A stretch of DNA of 64,000 nt from an uncultured Faecalibacterium sp. (GTDB lineage Bacteria > Bacillota > Clostridia > Oscillospirales > Ruminococcaceae). Numbering within the stretch: position 1 is the stretch's first letter; every line of letters starts with the position of its first letter. A program made the translations under genes and the position numbers. Under the pieces are notes generated by a model that searched no databases, was not told where the DNA came from, and worked only from the letters and a program-made list of their open reading frames with translations. The DNA lies in assembly GCA_934503275.1 (NCBI GenBank), contig CAKSVD010000008.1:16365-80364 (forward strand). The letters are read 5' to 3'. Positions 43,550-51,807 of the stretch are shown piece after piece.

Positions 43550-44206
43550 AATGGTCTTGCTCTCGCCCTTGGAAAGCAGCTTTGCGCGCTCCAGTGCGGG
43601 GCGCAGTGCCAGATACAGCACTACGGCGCAGGCGGTGGAGGCCACACTGTTTACAAAGGTGACGCCGCCGGCGATCTTGGTCAGCGCCTGTGCCACGGTG
43701 TAGTCCTGACCAAAGATGTACACATTGCGGAAGTAGCCAAGGAAGGGGTCGGTGAACACGTTCAGCAACAGGCCGGAACCCGCAGAGACGATCACCTTGA
43801 CCAGATACCCGGCGTTGTGACGGTCCTGATCCCGCAGCTTGAACACCTTATGCGCCACGGCACCGCAGGTGATGCCGATGATGAACTTGAGCACAAAGGT
43901 GGTAATGGCGTAGCCCGGATCACCGGCAAGGATATCTGCCAGCGCCAGACCGATGGCGCCCGCCAGACCGCCGGACACGCCGTCCAGCAGCAGCGCCGTC
44001 AGGGCAGTAAAGGTGTTGCCCAGATGGAACGAGGAGCCGCCGTAGAACGGGATGCGGAAGAACAGGTAGGCCACCAGACTCAGCGCAGCCATCACGCCGG
44101 TAAGCGCCAGCTCGTGCACCGTAAAGCGGCGCTTGTACAGCACACTGAAAAACAGGATCAGGATAACGACAACTGCCAGCAGCAGCCACATTGCAGTAGT
44201 AGACAT
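43547..44206 (-). CDS. ECF transporter substrate-binding (S) component
   Basis: 219 residues with six or seven hydrophobic spans. The ECF S-component signature is visible: FHLGNTFTALTALLLDGVSGGLAGAIGLALADI, quoted in parts as FHLGNTFTALTALL and GLAGAIGLALADI (about 70-103). It captures a vitamin and needs the shared EcfAAT module, not encoded here. Divergent from a MocR regulator, a pairing that often marks vitamin B6 transport (PdxU-type); the substrate is therefore tentatively pyridoxine. ATG at 44206 with GGAGGG upstream. Confidence 0.75.
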   Translation of the reverse strand: MSTTAMWLLLAVVVILILFFSVLYKRRFTVHELALTGVMAALSLVAYLFFRIPFYGGSSFHLGNTFTALTALLLDGVSGGLAGAIGLALADILAGDPGYAITTFVLKFIIGITCGAVAHKVFKLRDQDRHNAGYLVKVIVSAGSGLLLNVFTDPFLGYFRNVYIFGQDYTVAQALTKIAGGVTFVNSVASTACAVVLYLALRPALERAKLLSKGESKTI

Positions 44207-44248
44207 GATACTTTCCCTCCAATCACGCCGATAACCCCACAAAACTAC

Positions 44249-44341
44249 TTGACATTTGGGTGTTCGGCGGGTATGCTCCTATTATACGCGGAACTGACCC
44301 TATGAAAATACCCAGAACAAAGTTTTTTTATGGGGTCAGTT
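44249..44341. promoter_or_regulatory. divergent promoter region with long-spaced inverted repeat
   Basis: AACTGACCCTAT (44292-44303) and ATGGGGTCAGTT (44330-44341) form an 11-of-12 inverted repeat 26 bases apart, the spacing style of MocR operators. For the regulator: TTGACA (44249-44254), 17 bases, TATGCT (44272-44277). For the ECF gene on the minus strand: TTTTCA (44303-44308), 16 bases, TATAAT (44281-44286), so the left arm lies in its promoter. Control of both genes by the MocR protein is inferred. Confidence 0.7.
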
Positions 44342-44372
44342 TGACGCAATGCCCAGACAGGAGGGACATTCT

Positions 44373-45815
44373 ATGGTACATCTGACCACGGCACTGGACC
44401 CGGCCTCGGCGGTGCCGCTATACGAGCAGCTTTACCGCAGTCTTGCCGCCGAGATGCGGGCGGGCACCCTGACGGCGGGCACCCGGATGCCCGGCAAGCG
44501 GCGGCTGGCGGCGGAACTGTCGGTCTCAGTGAATACGGTGGACACTGCCTACCAGATGCTGGCGGCAGAGGGCTACCTGACCGCCCGGGAGCGCAGCGGC
44601 TTTACGGTGCAGGAGTATCTTGCTCTGCCGCAGGGGACGCAGCCGTCCGCCGCGCCCCCCGCGCCGACGGCTGCGCACCACGCCGAAACCATCCCGCCGG
44701 TGCAGTTCGATTTATCCACCCGGGGCGTGGACCCGGGGCTGTTCCCCTTCCGCACCTGGGCGCGGCTGCAAAAGGAACTGCTTTACTCCGCGCCGGAGCT
44801 GCTCACCCCCGGGGATGCCCGGGGCGATGCCGCCCTGCGGCAGGCGCTGGCAGGGTATCTGGCCGAGTACCGGGGCGTGCAGTGCGACCCGGAGCAGCTG
44901 GTGGTGGGCGCAGGGCTGGAGTATCTGCTGGGGCTGCTGGCACCGCTGCTGCCCGGCCCCGCCGCCGTGGAGACCCCCGGCTACCCCCGCGCCCGGCAGG
45001 TGTTGGAAAACAACGGCGTGCCCTGCCGCTGCCTGCCGGTGGACGCGGACGGGCTGTCCCTTGCCGCCCTTTCTGCCAGCGATGCGGCGGTGTGTTACGT
45101 CACCCCCAGCCACCAGTTCCCCACCGGGGTCACCATGCCCGCCGGACGCCGGGCAGAGCTGCTGCACTGGGCGGCCCGCGCCCCGGGGCGGCGGTACATT
45201 ATAGAGGACGACTACGACTCCGAGTTCCGTTTTGACACCCGCCCGCTGCCCAGCTTGCAGGGCATGGCGGGCGCAGACGGCCCGGTGGTGTACCTGTCCA
45301 CCTGTTCCCGCAGCCTTGCCCCGGGCATCCGTATCGCCTACATGGTGCTGCCCCGGCCGCTGCTGGGCGCGTGGCAGGCCAAGTACCGGCTGTACTCCGG
45401 CACGGTGGGGCGGTTTGAGCAGCAAACGCTGGCGCGCTTCATCACCGAGGGCTATTTCACCCGGCACTTAGCGCGGGAGCGCACCGCCTACAAAGCCCGG
45501 CGGGATGCGCTGGTGGCGGCACTGCGCACCTCCTTTGCGCCGGAGGAACTGACCCTTGCGGGGCTGCACACCGGGCTGCACCTGCTGGCGCAGCTGAAAG
45601 ACCCGCCGCCGGACGCCGCCCTGCGGGCTGCTGCCCGGCAGTACGGGGTGCGCTGCGCCCTGCTGAGCGATTACGATTTGACCGGCACGGCGCACTCTGC
45701 CGCCGGGACGCTGGTGCTGGGTTACGGCTCGCTGCCGGACGCGGACTGCTCCGCCGCTGGGGAGAGATTGAAAAAACTCTGCACCGCCGCCCGGGAGGCA
45801 TCGGACACCGTATAG
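44373..45815 (+). CDS. MocR/PdxR-type regulator with substituted PLP lysine
   Basis: 480 residues: GntR-type winged helix (about 1-75; SVSVNTVDTAYQMLAAEGYL is the recognition region) fused to a class-I aminotransferase-like domain (about 100-480). Aminotransferase landmarks are present (EDDYDSEFR with the pyridine-binding Asp). However, the segment that normally reads S(K)SLAP.LR.GY is SRSLAPGIRIAY, so the PLP-binding lysine is Arg313. It may thus sense a ligand without forming the internal aldimine. ATG at 44373 with GGAGGG upstream. Its 3' end overlaps the convergent gene by 94 bases. Confidence 0.88.
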   Translation: MVHLTTALDPASAVPLYEQLYRSLAAEMRAGTLTAGTRMPGKRRLAAELSVSVNTVDTAYQMLAAEGYLTARERSGFTVQEYLALPQGTQPSAAPPAPTAAHHAETIPPVQFDLSTRGVDPGLFPFRTWARLQKELLYSAPELLTPGDARGDAALRQALAGYLAEYRGVQCDPEQLVVGAGLEYLLGLLAPLLPGPAAVETPGYPRARQVLENNGVPCRCLPVDADGLSLAALSASDAAVCYVTPSHQFPTGVTMPAGRRAELLHWAARAPGRRYIIEDDYDSEFRFDTRPLPSLQGMAGADGPVVYLSTCSRSLAPGIRIAYMVLPRPLLGAWQAKYRLYSGTVGRFEQQTLARFITEGYFTRHLARERTAYKARRDALVAALRTSFAPEELTLAGLHTGLHLLAQLKDPPPDAALRAAARQYGVRCALLSDYDLTGTAHSAAGTLVLGYGSLPDADCSAAGERLKKLCTAAREASDTV

Positions 45816-46645
45816 TGCCCGCCTGACCATTCCCCGGGCAGGGCGTCGGCGGTGATATCCACCGGCTCGGCGCTGGTGGCTAAAAATTCCAGCGTGCGCT
45901 CCAGTGTAGCAAGGTCTACGGCGGTCAGGCTGGTCAGCAGACTGCTGCTTACCTCCCGCAGACCCTGCGGCAGGGTGGTGGGCAGCAGTTCCAGCGCCTG
46001 CCGGAAAAACGCATCCCACACCGCCGCCCGCGCGGCGGCGCTGCGCCGGGGCGAAAGAGAAGTGTCGGCATCCAGCGCCGTTAAAAAGCTGTGGGCATCG
46101 GCAGCGGAGATGCCCTGCACCCCGGTGCCTTTGCCGTACCGCGCCAGCTGCTCCGGGGTGAGCGCTCCGGTAAAGCCCACCCGCACTGCGCCGTACCGCG
46201 CCGCAAGCTTTGTCAGCACTGCCGGGGCGATGGCAAGGTAGTCGGTGTCCTCCGGCAGGGCGAACACCTCGCCCAGCGCCTCCCGGCAGCGGGCGGGGCC
46301 TGCGGCGGCGTAACAATCCGCAAGGGGAACGGTTTTGCCCCCGAAGGGTACTTCCAGCGCGGCGGGTACCGCCAGCAGGTGGATACAGCTCTGTCCGGCG
46401 TTCAGGTAGGCCAGCACAAAGCCCGGGGTCTCGTCTGCCACGCACAGCAGCACAGTGCACCGGTCTGTGGCCTTGGGCAGACGGATGGGTACCCCGCTCT
46501 GGCTTTTTGCGGCCTGCCGCAGACTGCTGCGCAGCTGGGCACGGCTGAGCAGCACCGTGCCGCCCACCAGCGGCAGCAGCACCAGCAGGGCGGCGCACAG
46601 CGCCGCCCAGAAGGGACGCCAGCCGCTGCGTTTTGCGTGTTTCAT
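45722..46645 (-). CDS. membrane-anchored extracytoplasmic protein, LCP-like
   Basis: 307 residues with an N-terminal span (about 14-34) and an extracellular domain. The order of segments CTVLLCVADETPGFVLAYLN, IHLLAVPAALEVPFGGKTVP and DYLAIAPAVLTKLAARYGAV loosely follows the LytR-CpsA-Psr fold (VLL.G.D....D...L......V..LSIPRDT), but the conserved catalytic Arg/Asp residues are not preserved, so it is either a degenerate LCP protein or a different fold. The C-terminal 94 bases overlap the convergent MocR gene. ATG 46645 preceded by GGAGG. Confidence 0.55.
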   Translation of the reverse strand: MKHAKRSGWRPFWAALCAALLVLLPLVGGTVLLSRAQLRSSLRQAAKSQSGVPIRLPKATDRCTVLLCVADETPGFVLAYLNAGQSCIHLLAVPAALEVPFGGKTVPLADCYAAAGPARCREALGEVFALPEDTDYLAIAPAVLTKLAARYGAVRVGFTGALTPEQLARYGKGTGVQGISAADAHSFLTALDADTSLSPRRSAAARAAVWDAFFRQALELLPTTLPQGLREVSSSLLTSLTAVDLATLERTLEFLATSAEPVDITADALPGEWSGGHYTVSDASRAAVQSFFNLSPAAEQSASGSEP

Positions 46646-46718
46646 GGCTCTGCCTCCTTTTTGTGCATAAAGCATGACCCAGCGGGCGACCCTTTATGCA
46701 GAAAGGCAGGGATGCTGT

Positions 46719-46844
46719 ATGGATAAAACAGAAAACCCCAACGAAAAAGACCGCGAGGAGCAGGAGGATTTCTGGCTGACGCTGGAGCCTCTTCCCGCAC
46801 CCATCCCCGAAAAATCTCCGCTGCCCGCACCGCATGAGGATTAA
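46719..46844 (+). CDS. small hypothetical protein (41 aa)
   Basis: MDKTENPNEKDREEQEDFW start; acidic, with a proline-rich end (APIPEKSPLPAPHED). GGCAGGG stands 8 bases before the ATG. No hydrophobic segment and no recognisable family. It sits divergently from the LCP-like gene, followed by an F2 repeat. Real-gene status rests on the ribosome site and the clean composition only. Confidence 0.45.
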   Translation: MDKTENPNEKDREEQEDFWLTLEPLPAPIPEKSPLPAPHED

Positions 46845-46889
46845 GGCTGCTGCATAGGATGCGGTAAAGGGGTGAGCCGTTTCTCGTTA

Positions 46890-47010
46890 CGCCCCTTCTG
46901 TGAAAATGTGTTTGGAGCGGCCCGCAGGCCGCGACAAACACGAAATTATAAATAATTTTTCCGCTGAATATGCCCAGAGTACAACGGAGGGCATTTCAAA
47001 TCGTACCACC
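46890..47010 (-). repeat. F2 repeat upstream of the AGCS symporter
   Basis: GCCCCTTCTGTGAAAATG, stem GTGTTTG..CGGCC-CGCA-GGCCG..CAAACAC, then AAATTATAAATAATTTTTCC and GCATTTCAAATCGT. The stem has two internal mismatches. The element ends 17 bases before the symporter start, so in this copy it lies at the 5' side of a gene rather than behind one. Confidence 0.7.
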
Positions 47011-47027
47011 ACAAAGGAGGCCACGAG

Positions 47028-48476
47028 ATGCCAGAGCGGTTCATGCGGGGAGTCGAGGCCGTGAACGGCATCGTGTGGGGGCCGATGGGGCTGGGGCTGC
47101 TCTTCGGCACCGGGCTGCTGCTGACAGTGCGCACCGGGGGCTTCCAGCTGCGGCGGTGGGGCTACTGGATGCGGCACACCCTCGGTGCTATCCTGACCGA
47201 CCGGAGCGTCACCGCCCATACCGCCCGCGAGGAACAGGCCATCAGCCAGTTCCAGAGCCTGTGCACCGCACTGGCGTCCACCATCGGCACCGGCAACCTT
47301 GTGGGGGTGGCTACCGCCATCCTCTCCGGCGGGGCGGGGGCGGTGTTCTGGATGTGGGTCATGGCGCTGCTGGGCATGATGACCAGCTACGCCGAGAACG
47401 TGCTGGGCATTTACTACCGCCGCAAAGACCCCGCGGGCGGCTGGCGCGGCGGGCCGATGTACTACCTGCGGGACGGCCTTGGCGGCAAGCCGGGGCAGGC
47501 GCTGGCGGTGCTGTTTGCCGCGTTTTGTGCGCTGGCAAGTTTTGGTATCGGCAACCTGAGCCAGCTCAATTCCATCGCGGGCAATCTGAACGCGGCCTTC
47601 GGCGTGCCGGAAGCCGTCACCGGCGCGGTGCTGGCGGCAGTGTCAGCGGTGATTTTGCTGGGCGGGCTCAAGCGGGTGGCCGCTGTGGCGGAAAGGCTTG
47701 TCCCCGCCATGGCGCTGCTGTACATCGTGGGGGCGCTTACCGTGGTGGCGGTGCATATCACCGCCGTCCCGGCGGCGCTTGCCGCTATCCTGAAGGGTGC
47801 ATTCGGGCTGCGTGCCGCCGGCGGGGGCATGGTGGGCTACGGCCTGTCCCGGGCGGTCACATGGGGCTTTAAGCGGGGCGCTTTTTCCAACGAGGCCGGG
47901 CTTGGCTCCTCGGTAATGGTGCACGCGGCTTCCAACGTAAAGGAGCCGGTGCAGCAGGGGATGTGGGGCATTTTTGAGGTGTTTGCGGACACCATGGTGG
48001 TGTGCACCCTGACGGCACTGGTGGTGCTGACCTCCGGTTTTGTGGAGCCGGACACCGGACGCATCGCCGCCGGGGCGGCGGGCAGTGCGCTGGTGGGGCA
48101 GGCCTTTGACGCCGTGTTCGGTGCGTTGGGGCCAAAACTCATTGCGGTGTGCATCCTGCTGTTCGCCTACTCCACCGCGCTGGGCTGGAGCTGCTACGGC
48201 TGCAAGGCCGTGGAGTATCTCTTCGGCGCGGGGGCAGGGGCATTTTACCGGGTGCTGTTCGTGGCGCTGATGCCGGTGGGCGCGGTGATGCGGCTGGACC
48301 TTGCATGGACGCTTTCCGACACCTTCAACGGCCTGATGATGCTGCCGAACCTCATCGGTGTGGTGGCGCTGTCCGGTACGGTGGTGCGCATCACCCAGAA
48401 CTATCTTGACCGTAAGCTGCACGGCAGCCCCGTGCCGCCGCTGTGGTCGGCCCTTGCGGAGGATACGGCAGAATAA
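47028..48476 (+). CDS. sodium:alanine/glycine symporter, AGCS family
   Basis: 482 residues, about ten spans. Signature motifs of the alanine-or-glycine:cation symporter family: ALASTIGTGNLVGVATAI (about 84-101), WRGGPMYYLRDGL, GFKRGAFSNEAGLGSS and STALGWSCYG. Imports small neutral amino acids with Na+. GGAGGCCACGAG precedes the ATG. Stands alone between repeats and a convergent flavoprotein gene. Confidence 0.93.
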   Translation: MPERFMRGVEAVNGIVWGPMGLGLLFGTGLLLTVRTGGFQLRRWGYWMRHTLGAILTDRSVTAHTAREEQAISQFQSLCTALASTIGTGNLVGVATAILSGGAGAVFWMWVMALLGMMTSYAENVLGIYYRRKDPAGGWRGGPMYYLRDGLGGKPGQALAVLFAAFCALASFGIGNLSQLNSIAGNLNAAFGVPEAVTGAVLAAVSAVILLGGLKRVAAVAERLVPAMALLYIVGALTVVAVHITAVPAALAAILKGAFGLRAAGGGMVGYGLSRAVTWGFKRGAFSNEAGLGSSVMVHAASNVKEPVQQGMWGIFEVFADTMVVCTLTALVVLTSGFVEPDTGRIAAGAAGSALVGQAFDAVFGALGPKLIAVCILLFAYSTALGWSCYGCKAVEYLFGAGAGAFYRVLFVALMPVGAVMRLDLAWTLSDTFNGLMMLPNLIGVVALSGTVVRITQNYLDRKLHGSPVPPLWSALAEDTAE

Positions 48477-48480
48477 AACA

Positions 48481-48520
48481 AAAGGGACTGCTGCACGGCA
48501 TGGTGCAACAGTCCCTTTTT
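48481..48520. terminator. bidirectional terminator
   Basis: AAAGGGACTG-c-TGCAC-GGCATG-GTGCA-a-CAGTCCCTTT, followed by TT on the plus strand and by TTTTGTTTTATTC on the minus strand, between the AGCS and flavoprotein genes. Confidence 0.85.
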
Positions 48521-48532
48521 GTGCGTTTGCGC

Positions 48533-49771
48533 TTACCGCCTGCCGCAGTGCAGGTGCTTTGCGGCGTCCCACCCGGCTGCAAGGCCGCTGCCGAACGCCC
48601 AGTGCAGATTGAAGCCGCCGCAGCTGCCGGCGCAGTCCAGCGTTTCGCCCACGAAGTACAGTCCCGGACAGCCCCGGAACTGGAAGGTCGGCTCCACCTC
48701 GGTCAGAGCAAGCCCGCCGCCGGTGGTCTGTGCCTGCCGCCAGCCGCAGGGAGTAAGCCCCTCGAACCGCCAGTGCTTGGCGGTGTGGGCGAGGGGCTGC
48801 ATCTGCTTGACCGAGCGGTTGTTGGGCATATTGGCGGCTTCCCAGAGCGCGTAGCCCAGCTTGGCGTTCAACAGCCCTGTCCAGAACCCGGCAAGGGTGT
48901 CGGATGCGGTTTGAATGGCGTGCCGGGCAAGCAGACGGGTCAGGTCCATCTCGCTCAGTTCCGGGAACAGGTCAAGTTCCACGACAGGGTCTCTCAGCCT
49001 GTGCCCGGGCGCAAGCAGGCCGGACAGCTGCATGATGCAGATGCCGGAAAGCCCGTAGTCGGTGAACTGCACCTCGCCGATTTCTTCAGCCAGCACCCGG
49101 TCACCGTCCAGCAGGCGGGCAGCGGCCTTGGCGCGGATGCCCGCAAGGCTTTTGTTCGGCCTTGCACATTGCAGGGCGGTCAGGCAGGGGTAAAGCGGGC
49201 GCAGCTGCCCGCCGCAGGCGGCGGCAAAGCGGGTGCCAAAGCCGTCCGTGCCGAACTGCGGCCCGGCAGCGCCGCCCATGGCGCAGATGACGGCATCTGC
49301 CCGCAGGTTTTCGGCGCCGCCCTCGGCGTTCGTAAACTGTACGGCGTAGCCGCCCTTGCTCTGCCGCAAGGTGCTTACCGTGCAGCCGGTGCGCAGTTGT
49401 ACCTTGTGCCGCTGCAAATGCAACTCCAGCAGCGCCAGCACGTCGGCTGCCTGATTGGAATAGGGGTATACCCGCCCGGCTTCATCGGTGCGGGTATATA
49501 GCCCCAGCTGCTCAAACCACGCCAGCGGCGCGGCGGCATCCACCGCCGCCAGCAGGGGGCGCAGCGCGGCGGGGTCGGCGGTGAAGTATTTTTCCGGCGC
49601 AATGGCGGTATTGTCCAGATTGCAGCGGCCGTTGCCGGTAGCCAGCAGCTTTTTGCCCACCTTGGGGTTGCGCTCCAGCACCGTGACGCGGGCAGCGGGC
49701 GCGGCCTGTGCAGCCGCCAGCGCAGCGGCCAGTCCGGCGGCACCGCCGCCCAGAATAAGGATGTGTGCCAT
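48533..49771 (-). CDS. HI0933/BaiN-like FAD-dependent oxidoreductase
   Basis: 412 residues. N-terminal dinucleotide-binding loop ILGGGAAGLAAAL, then the family-specific NPKVGKKLLATGNGRCNL, a middle VICAMGGAAGPQFGTDG segment and a C-terminal FVGETLDCAGSCGGFNLHWAFGSG loop that closes the FAD site. Biochemical role is unproven for most members; BaiN has been linked to bile-acid reduction in Clostridium, which need not apply here. Start ATG 49771 preceded by GCAGGTGTCC. Confidence 0.88.
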   Translation of the reverse strand: MAHILILGGGAAGLAAALAAAQAAPAARVTVLERNPKVGKKLLATGNGRCNLDNTAIAPEKYFTADPAALRPLLAAVDAAAPLAWFEQLGLYTRTDEAGRVYPYSNQAADVLALLELHLQRHKVQLRTGCTVSTLRQSKGGYAVQFTNAEGGAENLRADAVICAMGGAAGPQFGTDGFGTRFAAACGGQLRPLYPCLTALQCARPNKSLAGIRAKAAARLLDGDRVLAEEIGEVQFTDYGLSGICIMQLSGLLAPGHRLRDPVVELDLFPELSEMDLTRLLARHAIQTASDTLAGFWTGLLNAKLGYALWEAANMPNNRSVKQMQPLAHTAKHWRFEGLTPCGWRQAQTTGGGLALTEVEPTFQFRGCPGLYFVGETLDCAGSCGGFNLHWAFGSGLAAGWDAAKHLHCGRR

Positions 49772-49927
49772 GCGGACACCTGCTTTCTTTGGGTTTATTC
49801 CTATTTATTGTAGCAGAACCCCGCCCGGAACGCAATGCGGCTGGCAAAGCAAAAAATGCGCTGCCGGTATAATTTGCCGCCGCTGACAGATACTACATAC
49901 AAAGGAAACCGCAAGGAGGGCAAAATA

Positions 49928-50470
49928 ATGAAAGCAACCGGTATCGTGCGCCGCATCGACGAACTTGGCAGGGTGGTGATCCCCAAGGAGATCCGCCGCA
50001 CCCAGCGCATCCGGCGGGGCGACCCGCTGGAGATCTTTACCACCGGCGATGGGGAAGTGATCTTTAAAAAGTACTCGCCCATGGGCGAGGTGAACACCCT
50101 TGCCGCCCAGCTGGCAGAGGTGCTCAGCCGCCAGTTTGCACTTACCGCCTTTGTGTGCGACAGGGACCGCATTCTGGCGGTCAGCGGCAGCGGGCGGCGG
50201 GAGCTGGCCGACCGCAGCATCAGTCAGCCGCTGGAAAAGCTGATGGACGCCCGCAAGCCCTACCAGAGCCCCGGCACACCGGAAAAGACCCTGCTGCCCT
50301 GCGAGGGCGCACCCCGGGTGCTGCTATGCGCCGCACCGGTACTGGCGGGCGGGGACGTGACCGGCGCGGTGGGCCTGTTGACCGAGGACCGCGCCGCCTG
50401 CCCGGAGGACGCCCAGTGCAAGGCGGTGGCAGTGGCAGCGGCCTTTCTGGCAAAGCAGATGGAGGAGTAA
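49928..50470 (+). CDS. spoVT: SpoVT/AbrB-family transcriptional regulator
   Basis: 180 residues. N-terminal AbrB swapped-hairpin DNA-binding domain (about 1-50: IVRRIDELGRVVIPKEIRRT) and a C-terminal GAF-like domain, the exact SpoVT layout. In Bacillus SpoVT controls forespore genes; here its retention together with spoVAC-AD-AE at 61361 is notable if the host does not sporulate. ATG 49928 with AAGGAGGG upstream. Followed immediately by an F2 terminator. Confidence 0.9.
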   Translation: MKATGIVRRIDELGRVVIPKEIRRTQRIRRGDPLEIFTTGDGEVIFKKYSPMGEVNTLAAQLAEVLSRQFALTAFVCDRDRILAVSGSGRRELADRSISQPLEKLMDARKPYQSPGTPEKTLLPCEGAPRVLLCAAPVLAGGDVTGAVGLLTEDRAACPEDAQCKAVAVAAAFLAKQMEE

Positions 50471-50477
50471 GGCAGAA

Positions 50478-50590
50478 CGATCTGAAATGCGCGCCGCGCT
50501 GCTTTGGGCATAAAAAGCGGAAAGAATATTTTTATTGGTAGTTCCGAAACGTCTGCGGGCGTTTCGGAACTACTTTTTCACGGGGGATTC
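50478..50590 (+). terminator. F2 repeat acting as spoVT terminator
   Basis: Starts 7 bases after the stop codon: ACGATCTGAAATGCGCGCCG, AGCGGAAAGAATATTTTTAT, stem TAGTTCCGAAACG..TGCG..CGTTTCGGAACTA (50539-50572) with a U.G wobble near the loop, then CTTTTTCACGGGGGA. Gene-proximal placement matches the copies at 3471 and 43547. Confidence 0.75.
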
Positions 50591-50639
50591 CTCCTTTATG
50601 ACAGAATTATGAATCTTTATAAACATTTTTGCAAAGGGC

Positions 50640-50698
50640 TTGACAGCAGGGCAAAAACGATTATAATGGTCTTAGCACTCAGGAACAAGGAGTGCTAA
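50640..50698 (+). promoter_or_regulatory. heat-shock promoter with CIRCE operator
   Basis: TTGACA (50640-50645), 16 bases, TATAAT (50662-50667), then a perfect CIRCE element TTAGCACTC-N9-GAGTGCTAA (50672-50698) at the transcript start. HrcA, the next gene product, binds CIRCE and represses hrcA-grpE-dnaK until heat shock. Confidence 0.97.
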
Positions 50699-50733
50699 AC
50701 AAACAAAAGCGATACAAAAAGGAGGCAGGCGCT

Positions 50734-51807
50734 ATGACGATGGATGCACGCAAGCAACGGGTCTTGCAGGCGATCGTGGCGCTGTATGGCCTTGAGGGCG
50801 AGCCGGTGGGCAGCAGCGTGCTGGCAAACTACTTTGATATGGCAGTGTCCAGCGCAACGCTGCGCAACGAGATGGCGGCGCTGACAAAGCTGGGCCTGCT
50901 GGAGCAGCCCCACACCAGCGCGGGGCGTGTGCCCAGCGCCAAGGGCTACCGGTATTATCTGGACAATCTGCTGACCGACGATCAGCCGCTGGACCGCGTT
51001 ACCCGCGCCCGGGTGGATGCGGTGTTCGCCAGCCTTGACCACGAGCCGGAAAAGCTGGCACAGGGCGCTGCCAAGGCGCTGGCCGCTATCAGCGGCTGCA
51101 CCGCCGCCGTCAGCACCCCCTGCGCCGAGGATCTGTGCATCGCCCATTACGAGGTGGTGCAGGTGGGCCGCAGCGCAGCCGCTGTGCTGGCCGTGACCAC
51201 CGCCGGTTACGTCCGCACCCGGGTGGCGCGGGTGCGCACCGGGCTTTCCCGGGAAAATGCAGCCGCCCTTGCGGCGCTGCTCAACCGCAACCTTACCTTT
51301 GTGGCGCCGGTGGATCTTTCCACCCGGATGCTCAGCGAGCTGTGCAGCCAGATCGCACCGGAGCTTGTGCCGGTGGTCAGCGCCGCAGCCGCGATCTTGC
51401 AGGACAGCGTAAAGCCCCATGTATTTCTGGGCGGCGAGCAGTACCTGCTGGACTGGCCGCAGCTGGACGGCCGGGTGGGTGATATCCTTACCCTGCTGAA
51501 CGACGAGGAACAGGCCGCAAGCCTGATCGCACCCCCGGAAAACCGCAGCGAAAGCGTGCTGCTGGGCGAGGATCTGGAACCGCAGATCCCCGGGCTGTGC
51601 ATCGTGAGCGACCGGTATCTGGTAGGCGGCGGGCTGTGGGGCTCCATTGCCCTGATCGGCCCCACCCGGATGCCCTTCCAGAAGCTGATGCCCCTGCTGC
51701 ACGAGTTTGCAGACCAGCTGGGCGAGGGCATGAGCGGCAAACGAAAAGACACCCCGCAGGCTGCCGTACCGCGGCGGACTGTGATCTATAAGGAGGATCT
51801 GGAATGA
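50734..51807 (+). CDS. hrcA: heat-inducible transcription repressor HrcA
   Basis: 357 residues: N-terminal winged helix (GEPVGSS.LA..F.M..SSATLRNEMA..KLG, seen as SSATLRNEMAALTKLGLLEQ) with the invariant HTSAGRVPSAKGYRYYLD. Binds the CIRCE element 36 bases upstream of its own start. ATG 50734 has AAAAAGGAGG upstream; the in-frame TTG/GTG-like start at 50692 would fall within CIRCE and is rejected. Overlaps grpE by ATGA. Confidence 0.96.
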   Translation: MTMDARKQRVLQAIVALYGLEGEPVGSSVLANYFDMAVSSATLRNEMAALTKLGLLEQPHTSAGRVPSAKGYRYYLDNLLTDDQPLDRVTRARVDAVFASLDHEPEKLAQGAAKALAAISGCTAAVSTPCAEDLCIAHYEVVQVGRSAAAVLAVTTAGYVRTRVARVRTGLSRENAAALAALLNRNLTFVAPVDLSTRMLSELCSQIAPELVPVVSAAAAILQDSVKPHVFLGGEQYLLDWPQLDGRVGDILTLLNDEEQAASLIAPPENRSESVLLGEDLEPQIPGLCIVSDRYLVGGGLWGSIALIGPTRMPFQKLMPLLHEFADQLGEGMSGKRKDTPQAAVPRRTVIYKEDLE

